Shown here one piece after another: positions 16,808-22,870 of a stretch of DNA of 24,445 nt. The notes beneath the pieces are model-generated. The model did not search any database and was not told the origin of the DNA. It saw only the letters and a program-made list of their open reading frames with translations. The translations under genes were made by a program, and so were the position numbers. The DNA lies in contig CBDFKU010000007.1 in the NCBI GenBank assembly GCA_965248975.1, forward strand, positions 1 to 24,445. The letters run 5' to 3'. This stretch comes from CBDFKU01 sp965248975 (lineage in GTDB: Bacteria; Chloroflexota; Dehalococcoidia; Lucifugimonadales; JAGWBF01). How positions within the stretch are numbered: position 1 is the stretch's first letter; every line of letters starts with the position of its first letter.

Positions 16808-17577
16808 CCGAGACGAAAGCCGAGACCGTCCTCGACCAGGCGTGGATAGACGAGCAGGTCCAAAAAGCGCGCTATGACGTAAAGCCCACCATCGTCCGGT
16901 ACACCCAGGCCTTCATGAATCCCTACACGCTGTACCGCAGGTGGAAGCTCCTGGGCGACGTCACCAACAGCAAGGTCGATCGCTTCGGGGTCTTCGTCAA
17001 GACCTTCGGGCTATACGTCCTCGTGTCGCTGGTAGGATCGCTGGCCTTGATGATCACGGTCAATGCCCCCTGGTGGGCGGCGTTGGCCCTGCCGGTGCTG
17101 TTGTCCCCCGCCGCCGCGGTGGGGGCTTTCGTCTTCGTCGTGTTCCGCCAGACCTACATCCAGGCCTTCGCCATGGAGCGGCGCACCATGGGCGACTCCG
17201 GCGCCTATACCGACATGACCACCGTTTGGCTGCCCAGGCTGGCTCTCTACCACCACCAGAACTGCATCGGCGGCTCCGACGGCCACACGGGGATCATGGA
17301 CCCAAAAGCCTACGTGAGGCTACGGGTCTCGCCGGGCGAGACTGCCACCGGCATCCGGTCCTTCGCCCAGTTCTACGAGTACGACATCGACAACGGAGGC
17401 ATGGGGGAGACAGCCGCAAAGAACCGGTTCAACCACATTCACCTTGCCTTGAGGTCGGGAGAGGAGAACCAGGAGCCCGACAAGGAGGAGGACTTCGCCG
17501 CTTCCATATGGCCCTGGGCGATATCGGGGGGAATGCTGGCCGTAGTGGTCCTGATCTTGATCCTGCACGGAGGGTAG
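16798..17577 (+). CDS. membrane protein with soluble middle domain
   Basis: Not recognised. 259 residues from the ATG at 16798, with AGAGGA seven bases upstream, inside the end of the previous gene. The first 65 residues are soluble (YDVKPTIVRYTQAFMNPYTL). Two adjacent helices follow at about 68-90 and 92-118, then a soluble domain of about 110 residues (MDPKAYVRLRVSPGETATGI and others), probably on the cytoplasmic side. A last helix lies at about 235-256, and the C-terminus is very short. No enzyme signature is seen. Tight packing with its neighbours implies a joint complex. Confidence 0.8.
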   Translation: MAVAETKAETVLDQAWIDEQVQKARYDVKPTIVRYTQAFMNPYTLYRRWKLLGDVTNSKVDRFGVFVKTFGLYVLVSLVGSLALMITVNAPWWAALALPVLLSPAAAVGAFVFVVFRQTYIQAFAMERRTMGDSGAYTDMTTVWLPRLALYHHQNCIGGSDGHTGIMDPKAYVRLRVSPGETATGIRSFAQFYEYDIDNGGMGETAAKNRFNHIHLALRSGEENQEPDKEEDFAASIWPWAISGGMLAVVVLILILHGG

Positions 17578-17581
17578 GGCA

Positions 17582-17944
17582 ATGCAGTCATGCCTTGGCT
17601 GGCTGGCCATATACGCCGTCGGCGCCGCCGCCGGCCGGTTCATTGAGCACGACCACCCCTGGATCATCGCCGTCGTGCTCGTAATAGGCGTGCACGCCCT
17701 CTACGGCTACGCGAGCTATGCGGCCCAACCAGAGCACTGGGCCGATAAGGCCCTCACCGCCATCGCCCTGGTGGGGTACATACACTCGATCATCTACAAC
17801 TGGGACCTGTACAGCCAGATTCTCGCGGCCTCCGACGAGGATATGCAGCTGATCATCGTGCTGGTGCTCGCGGCAACCACCGCCATGGGGATCGCGGGCC
17901 CCATACGGTCGGGCCTTAGAACGCTGAGAGGGGGTGCGAGCTGA
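17582..17944 (+). CDS. small polytopic membrane protein
   Basis: Not recognised. 120 residues from the ATG at 17582, close behind GGAGGGTAGGG. It has four hydrophobic segments (about 3-18, 26-45, 58-75 and 90-108), joined by short loops including EHDHPW and ASDEDMQ. Its stop overlaps the next start (TGATG). It is probably a scaffold or channel component of the same membrane assembly. Confidence 0.78.
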   Translation: MQSCLGWLAIYAVGAAAGRFIEHDHPWIIAVVLVIGVHALYGYASYAAQPEHWADKALTAIALVGYIHSIIYNWDLYSQILAASDEDMQLIIVLVLAATTAMGIAGPIRSGLRTLRGGAS

Positions 17945-18582
17945 TGACCAGGCCGCAGATCACCGCGGTCCTGCTGCTGGTGATCGCCGGGGCCATCGCG
18001 GCTACGGTGTGGCTGGGCGCAGGGATACCCTTCACCGGGCTCACCGATACCCCTGGCGGGTACGCCGGCCACGCCGGCAAGGCCGTCGTGGTCCGGGAGG
18101 ACGAGGCCGGCCTGGACTTCGCGCCCGTCCCGACTGGGGTTTCACGTCACACGGTCACCGCCGCCGTAGGCTCCCTCAACTCCACCGGCGACGCCATCGC
18201 CACCGGCTCTGCGGTCAACGTCCTATCCTCCACGTCGACGGTGTTCTCCATCTCGGTGATCATCCCGGTCCAGACCCTCAACGGCCTAACCACGACCATG
18301 CACTCGGCCCACTACACTCTGATGACCCAGGCTTGCCCCTCCGGATGGACCGTCCCTTCCCAGCCCTCCTCCCTCAGTGGGGCCAAGTCGCTCCTCGTCG
18401 ACGACGCCCAGTACTGTGCCGTGCTCAAGGACTGGGACGCCCTGGGAAGCCACCTGATGGTGAGGATCGGGAGAAGCGGGAACTGGATCACGGTCCTGCC
18501 CTATGAAGCGGTGTACAACAGCAACGCCGCCGGACAGCAGGTCACTATGTACGTCGCCATCTGGGAGGATGCGGCCTTCTAG
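17944..18582 (+). CDS. exported protein with tail-fibre-like motif
   Basis: 212 residues from the ATG at 17944, overlapping the previous stop by one base. It has an N-terminal membrane anchor or signal (TAVLLLVIAGAIAATVWLGA), then a Ser/Thr/Gly-rich beta domain. The segment HAGKAVVVREDEAGLDFAPV resembles the GKVL-x-GLEF repeat found in many phage tail fibres and virion proteins. Two cysteines in the second half may pair. If the resemblance is real, this is a host-contact or virion surface protein. The resemblance is short, so the role remains tentative. It is the last gene of the operon: a 70-bp gap with a 14-bp repeat follows. Confidence 0.72.
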   Translation: MTRPQITAVLLLVIAGAIAATVWLGAGIPFTGLTDTPGGYAGHAGKAVVVREDEAGLDFAPVPTGVSRHTVTAAVGSLNSTGDAIATGSAVNVLSSTSTVFSISVIIPVQTLNGLTTTMHSAHYTLMTQACPSGWTVPSQPSSLSGAKSLLVDDAQYCAVLKDWDALGSHLMVRIGRSGNWITVLPYEAVYNSNAAGQQVTMYVAIWEDAAF

Positions 18583-18636
18583 GCCGTTCTCCCATGGCTC
18601 TCCAAAACTGTGCTCAGCAAAGACACACGAAGGGCT

Positions 18637-18650
18637 GGTAGCGCCTAACC
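18637..18650 (+). repeat. 14-bp repeat, copy 1 (GGTAGCGCCTAACC)
   Basis: First of five copies of a 13-14 bp sequence within 3.4 kb. It lies between the last operon gene and the kinase/ART-like gene, at the left edge of that module. Confidence 0.85.
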
Positions 18651-18666
18651 CATGGAGCTCAGAGGA

Positions 18667-20997
18667 ATGGTCAAGATAGCGTGGAAGACGATCAAGGGAT
18701 ACGGCCCCTACGCCTATCTGCAACAGTCCGTGAAGCTGAAGGATGGGAAGGTCATCTCCCAGCACCTGGCCTACCTGGGGAAACTGGGATCCAACGGTCT
18801 GGTCCCCGGTCACCATTTCTCCGTCCCCCTTGCCAGTAAGGGCTCGAAGACCAAGCGTGTGTTCGTACCCTGGGTGTCCCCGGAGCTGAAGGAAGAGCTA
18901 AAGCCGTCGTCCAGCCAGATGGTGAAGAGCGTTGAGGCACAGGTAAAGGCGGGAATTCCGGTCAAGCAAATCAAGGTGGGCAAGGCGGCGTCCCTTATGG
19001 CGCCGGGGCCCGCGAAGAAGAAGACCCCAAAGACCGCCTCGGGAGCGGGCAAGAAGACGGGCAGCGCCCCCGGTACGAAGCCGACCGAGTTAGGCGCTAC
19101 CCAAGCTCCACAACAGTTAGGCGCTACCACTCCCGTTGCGAAGCCGTCCCTGCAGGACGTCCCCAAGGACCCCAAGGACAAGCCCCTCATCACGCTGGCC
19201 AACGTGAAGAAGCTGGAGGCAGCGGCCCAGGACGGCCTCCCAGCCTTGGAGAAGCTCGGCCAGGATATGGAAGCCAAGATGCTGGCACAGGCAAAGAAAG
19301 CCGCTATCGCCAACGCCGTGGCTGAGCTCAAATCCCAGATGCTCGGCACCCCCATCCAGGAGGGCGAGGGGGAGTCGGAGTTGGCAGCCACCATCGAGGC
19401 GGTCAAATCGGGCGATCAGGCCCTTCCCAAGCAATCAGTGCCCACCTCGAAGGTCATCGATGAGCAAGACGACCAGATGGTGCAAGGCTCCAAGAACTGG
19501 GACCAGGACCTGATGCAGGTGTCGGGGAAGAAGGGCAGCAACGAGGGTGGGCTGTTCAAGGACAAGAAGCTGCAGAGCTTCCACTACGTGAAGTGGTCGG
19601 GTAGCGAGGCCAGGGCAAGGATGGAAGCTCTGGTGGCCCTGCTGTACACCTACGCGGGGGTGCCGGTCCCCATCTCCAGGCCCATCGAGCTCAACGGGCA
19701 GACTGCGGTGATGTCCGACTGGCTGGACGAGGCCACGCCTATGACCATCGCCCAGATGAAAGCTCACCCGGACGTGAGGGAGAACTTCGCGGTAGATGCC
19801 TGGCTGGCCAACTGGGACGTGATCGGGATGTCCGCTGATAACGTGGTCAAGGCGGAGGGGGGCAAGGCTTATCGCATCGACCTAGGCGGAAGCCTGATCT
19901 TCCGGGCCCAAGGAAAGGGGAAACACCTGCCGCCCCACGTGCCGGAGCTGGAGACCATGCTCAACCCGGGCACCAATCCCCAGGCAGCCAAGGTCTTCGC
20001 TGGGCTCTCGGCCAAAGAGCTGAAAGCCGGCGCCGACAAGCTCGCCCGGATCAGCGACCATCAGATCGACCAGGCAGTGGACCTGATGAAGATACCGAAG
20101 ACCTCACCCCAGTACCCGGCCTCGGAGTTTGGGGACGGGGCTAAGGACCTGCCCCAGTTCCTAAAGAGCCGGCTGAAACAGCGAAGGGACTACATCGTGC
20201 AGGAGGTGCTCGACAAGGAGGCCAAGAAAGAGGAATCGCTGGCCCAGCTGAAGAAGGCCGTTAACCTGAAACCGGACTCTGTGGAGTCCTTGATGGACCA
20301 TGCATCGGTGTTCACTCCCCATGGGAGCGCTAGCGCCAAGAAGCAACTGCAGACTGCGGTCATGCAGGCCGAGCTGGGCAAGGCCAAGGGAACCTCAGCC
20401 TCCAACGCCGTTGCCAAGGCCTACAAGCAGTGGAAGGGGAGCACCGACACGCCGGGCGGCCGGCTAATACGGTGGGGAGCAGGTGAGCTCGAGGATACGG
20501 GGGACCAGGAACTGCGCCGGCTACAGAAGTTCAATACCTTCCTAGCCGAGGAGGGGCGCAAGCCCTCATCCAAGGCCGAAGCCGAAACGGCGGAGCTTCA
20601 CAAGTCCATCAATAGCAAGGCCGGCCCGTTGCTGGTCCAAGGGCTCAAAGTTACCCGCGAGGCCAACCGGACGGTGCTCCACATGCAGCATCCCGGCCAG
20701 AAGGTAGTCACTGTATACCGGACCTGGCCCCCCGACCAGGTCAAGCACCTGAACCTGCACAAAAGCAAGATCGGCGAGGTACTGACGCTGGACGATCCAC
20801 CGACCTACTCTTGGACCTTTGATCCTGGAGTCTTCTCTAGCGCCGGCCACGGTTCCATCAGAGTGCAGAGCAAGGTGCCAACTGATAAACTAGTATTAAC
20901 GGACCGTGTCAACAACACCTTCGGGTCCTTCAGCGGTGAGGACGAGGTGGTGTTCAAAGGAGTCAAGAAACACAAAATGGAGGTAATTAAGAAGTAA
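18667..20997 (+). CDS. large protein with kinase-like and probable ADP-ribosyltransferase domains
   Basis: About 776 residues. An ATG lies at 18652, but GGAG nine bases before the ATG at 18667 favours the latter. The N-terminus (MVKIAWKTIKGYGPYAYLQQ, then ISQHLAYLGK) resembles short modules seen in other mobile-element proteins. A Lys/Ala/Pro-rich linker follows. The middle (about 19546-20100) looks like an atypical HipA/PI-kinase-like fold: HYVKW for the nucleotide lysine, DAWLANWDVIGMSADNVV for the catalytic loop and YRIDLGGSLIFR for the metal site. The end (20710-20990) fits an ADP-ribosyltransferase R-S-ExE pattern: YRTW, YSWTFD and FSGEDEVVF. Its stop overlaps the start of the 71-residue gene. 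It may be an effector or toxin, or a phage-head-associated enzyme. Domains are assigned by eye. Confidence 0.72.
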   Translation: MVKIAWKTIKGYGPYAYLQQSVKLKDGKVISQHLAYLGKLGSNGLVPGHHFSVPLASKGSKTKRVFVPWVSPELKEELKPSSSQMVKSVEAQVKAGIPVKQIKVGKAASLMAPGPAKKKTPKTASGAGKKTGSAPGTKPTELGATQAPQQLGATTPVAKPSLQDVPKDPKDKPLITLANVKKLEAAAQDGLPALEKLGQDMEAKMLAQAKKAAIANAVAELKSQMLGTPIQEGEGESELAATIEAVKSGDQALPKQSVPTSKVIDEQDDQMVQGSKNWDQDLMQVSGKKGSNEGGLFKDKKLQSFHYVKWSGSEARARMEALVALLYTYAGVPVPISRPIELNGQTAVMSDWLDEATPMTIAQMKAHPDVRENFAVDAWLANWDVIGMSADNVVKAEGGKAYRIDLGGSLIFRAQGKGKHLPPHVPELETMLNPGTNPQAAKVFAGLSAKELKAGADKLARISDHQIDQAVDLMKIPKTSPQYPASEFGDGAKDLPQFLKSRLKQRRDYIVQEVLDKEAKKEESLAQLKKAVNLKPDSVESLMDHASVFTPHGSASAKKQLQTAVMQAELGKAKGTSASNAVAKAYKQWKGSTDTPGGRLIRWGAGELEDTGDQELRRLQKFNTFLAEEGRKPSSKAEAETAELHKSINSKAGPLLVQGLKVTREANRTVLHMQHPGQKVVTVYRTWPPDQVKHLNLHKSKIGEVLTLDDPPTYSWTFDPGVFSSAGHGSIRVQSKVPTDKLVLTDRVNNTFGSFSGEDEVVFKGVKKHKMEVIKK
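19089..19128 (-). repeat. 14-bp repeat, copies 2 and 3, inverted, inside a gene
   Basis: Two copies of GTTAGGCGCTACC (19089-19101 and 19116-19128) lie 27 bp apart in the linker of the kinase/ART-like gene. They encode a small repeat, ELGATQ and QLGATT. They are inverted relative to the three copies outside the gene. Confidence 0.85.
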
Positions 20998-21212
20998 TGC
21001 CTATCAAGAAACGGAAGAACCGAAACGGAACTACAACCTGGATTCTTGACCCATACAAAGCGCAGGTGTCTGCTTTGCTGGGGGATGATTTCGACTACTC
21101 CACGGTCAGCCCGGAAGGCCTGGCGAAGCTGGAGGAAGAGTTCCGCAAGATCGACGAGGAGGCAGACTCCCCGGCGAGCACTTCCGCTGGCGGCCAGAGC
21201 GGTAGCGCCTAA
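20997..21212 (+). CDS. small charged protein, partner of the kinase/ART-like gene
   Basis: Not recognised. 71 residues. The ATG at 20997 shares one base with the previous stop (TAATG), so translation is coupled. The first ten residues are very basic (MPIKKRKNRNG), the middle reads WILDPYKAQVSALLGDDFDY, and the second half is acidic and helical (LAKLEEEFRKIDEEAD). There is no membrane segment. A small acidic partner next to a possible toxin suggests an immunity or chaperone role, which is only inferred. Its stop codon lies within the fourth 14-bp repeat. Confidence 0.72.
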   Translation: MPIKKRKNRNGTTTWILDPYKAQVSALLGDDFDYSTVSPEGLAKLEEEFRKIDEEADSPASTSAGGQSGSA

Positions 21213-21214
21213 CC
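21201..21214 (+). repeat. 14-bp repeat, copy 4 (GGTAGCGCCTAACC)
   Basis: Direct copy at the right edge of the kinase/ART-like module. It contains the stop of the 71-residue gene and is followed within twelve bases by the RepA-tail-like fragment. Confidence 0.85.
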
Positions 21215-21225
21215 GCTCCGAAAAG

Positions 21226-21606
21226 ATGCTGAAGATGCATACTGGAGAGATCCGGGAATCCCCCGAACAGGTCTCCCACATCGGTCTATTCCATGAGAAG
21301 GCCAACGACGGCCGTCTCATCAAGCCCATGGGGCTTCGTCTGGAGTTCCTGAGCGACGGAGCTGAGGTATCCCTGAGCCGTGAGGACGTGAGGGACGTCC
21401 CCGAGCTGGAGGAGAATCTGAGCATAGCCGACCGCATCCAGGGTGCGATTAAGCAGGCTCGCCATAACCCTCTGTTAGTGGAGGAGCTTGCTGAGGACCT
21501 CCAAGCCAAGCCCAATACGATAAGGCAAGCCTTGCACCGGGACAGCAGATTTATAAAGCTGCCGGGCAACCGCTGGGGGCTTCAACATACCGGATGGGAC
21601 CACTGA
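21226..21606 (+). CDS. winged-helix fragment resembling a RepA-type ATPase tail
   Basis: 126 codons from an ATG at 21226 that has only a weak ribosome site. The frame stays open leftward into the previous gene, but that part is a shadow. The sequence reads like the C-terminal end of a RecA/RepA-type replication ATPase: LFHEKANDGRLIKPMGLRL, then a helical segment (ADRIQGAIKQAR) and a winged-helix ending with PNTIRQALHRDSRFIKLPGN. The ATPase core with Walker motifs is missing. The fragment begins directly after a 14-bp repeat, as if the rest was lost when the neighbouring module arrived. It could also be a stand-alone DNA-binding protein. Family recall is moderate. Confidence 0.55.
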   Translation: MLKMHTGEIRESPEQVSHIGLFHEKANDGRLIKPMGLRLEFLSDGAEVSLSREDVRDVPELEENLSIADRIQGAIKQARHNPLLVEELAEDLQAKPNTIRQALHRDSRFIKLPGNRWGLQHTGWDH

Positions 21607-21608
21607 CG

Positions 21609-21658
21609 GGACGGGACGGGACACCCCCTTAAAAGGGGGGTGTTGTCCCGTCCCGTCC
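21609..21658. terminator. very long GC-rich hairpin
   Basis: GGACGGGACGGGAC (21609-21622) pairs with GTCCCGTCCCGTCC (21645-21658), and ACCCCC (21623-21628) pairs with GGGGGT (21636-21641). This gives about 20 paired bases with a three-base bulge and a TTAAAAG loop. It starts three bases after the stop of the RepA-tail-like frame. There is no run of T behind it, so it may be a terminator or part of the motif cluster. Confidence 0.55.
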
Positions 21659-21812
21659 TTGCAGGACAAGTCCCGGGACAGTCCCGTAGGCACAAGGCCG
21701 TAGCTAGCGAGCGGCTGCGACGGGACAAGGAACGGGACACCATCCGAGGTTAAATTTCGCAGGACATGTCCCGCGGAGCTAGGGAAACTTTGTCTCCGAA
21801 AGGGGTGATCAC

Positions 21813-21932
21813 ATGGATAGCGCCCCAACGACCAATTCGAAGGACCAAGGCCGCCTTCCAGAGCCAGCTTACGCCTGCAAGGTCGAGGACTGTTCGAGGG
21901 AGCAGACCTACGAAGCGGATGTGACGGGGTGA
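21813..21932 (+). CDS. possible 39-residue ORF
   Basis: The ATG at 21813 has a fair ribosome site (AAAGGGGTG). The product has 39 residues, including YACKVEDCSRE with two cysteines, and stops at 21932. In the next frame a further open stretch (SPGRDNCYMFPVWLG) follows, so it may be the start of a frameshifted small zinc-binding protein. The evidence is weak. Confidence 0.3.
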   Translation: MDSAPTTNSKDQGRLPEPAYACKVEDCSREQTYEADVTG

Positions 21933-21977
21933 GCCCGGGGCGCGACAACTGCTATATGTTCCCCGTTTGGCTAGGGT

Positions 21978-21991
21978 GGTAGCGCCTAACC
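21978..21991 (+). repeat. 14-bp repeat, copy 5 (GGTAGCGCCTAACC)
   Basis: Direct copy in the remnant region, about 780 bp after copy 4, between open-frame scraps. It marks a possible second cassette boundary. Confidence 0.82.
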
Positions 21992-22147
21992 AAGGCATCG
22001 TCTCAACCGAGGGCGAGGTCGTGCTGGAGGCAATCTGACGCCTCAACTGGTCCGACCGGCTAGAGGTTGACTACGTCCGGCTCTCAGAATGGGCGCTAAT
22101 GGGCTAGGTTTCACAAGACAACCAATGGCATCGGAGAAGCAAAACTG

Positions 22148-22687
22148 ATGTGTGTCACAAACGGTGCGCCGATGACCGTGGCTGCTTTAGTTCTAGCAGG
22201 CTGCGGATAAAGGGGGTCTCTGACAGACCGTACCGGACCGGGCCGTGAACACCCGACGATATCCAACGTGTATGGCTTGTTGATTCACGCCAAGGCGCAT
22301 AACCATTATGCCAATAACGCTTTCCGCTGGCCAGAAGACAGCCCAGACCTGGCCTGAGGGTTTTTCAGCAGCCTGCTAGTCATGTCACTCGCATTCGTCG
22401 GCTGCGATTCAGAGGCCCAGCGTATCCGAGATGGCGACTGCATCAATTCCACATTGCCCGAAGGCATCAGTATTGCGACAGTTGTAATAGTGCCCTGTGC
22501 CGAAACCTGGCAATACCGGGTGCTCAACTCGTTCGACGTTGCAGACGCCGACCAATACCCTGGAGAGAACTTCTTCCAGCAACGAGCCAACGAAAGCTGC
22601 GATCGGCGATATAGCTACTTTCTAACTCCCCCTGCAGAGTCTTGGGGGTTCGGCGATCGAACGGTCAAGTGCCTTCAGGAGCATTAG
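22148..22687 (+). pseudogene. septum-formation-like lipoprotein split by MITE copy D
   Basis: Starts at the ATG at 22148 (GGAGA upstream) or the in-frame ATG at 22172. The first part is a signal peptide, MTVAALVL, cut by the MITE at a CTA codon. After removal of 183 bp the frame continues VMSLAFVGCDSE, a normal lipobox with lipidated cysteine. The mature part has GDCINSTLPEG, VVIVPCAETWQYRVLNSF, a C-terminal WGFGDRTVKCLQ and several cysteines, a pattern like the Septum_form (PF13845) domain. The role of that family is poorly known. With the insertion, translation ends as VLAGCG, and the ATG at 22382 would give a protein with no usable signal peptide. It is probably a host gene outside the element. 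Confidence 0.75.
22193..22379 (-). mobile_element. 187-bp MITE-like element, copy D
   Basis: Fourth copy, same orientation as copy C. It is inserted in the signal-peptide codons of a lipoprotein gene, at a CTA codon in the same phase as copy C. No difference from the other copies is visible. Confidence 0.92.
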
Positions 22688-22870
22688 AAGCCGTGGCGAA
22701 ACAGGCTGGTGCCGTCTACGGTTCACAAAAACAGCCAGGGTTGGCATGTACCTCTTGGACAAGCGCTGTTCTCCAAGGAATTGATGCGGGTATTCAACAG
22801 GTTCGTAAGGACTGTTGTCGTCTGCGCGCGGGATGGCGCGGTGCTACGGCCCTTGGCATAGAGGTGAACA

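Larger units (their letters stand above)
21607..22147 (+). other. GGGAC/GTCCC motif cluster and gene remnants; possible replication origin
   Basis: Eleven GGGAC or GTCCC motifs lie in about 175 bp (21607-21784). They include a long hairpin, and a 15-bp motif GCAGGACAWGTCCCG occurs twice (21661 and 21770). Such a cluster beside a RepA-like tail could be a set of iteron-type binding sites. To the right are an ORF of 39 codons (21813) and open scraps, including one reading RLNWSDRLEVDYVRLSEWAL, that look like gene remnants. No larger gene is seen. Confidence 0.45.
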
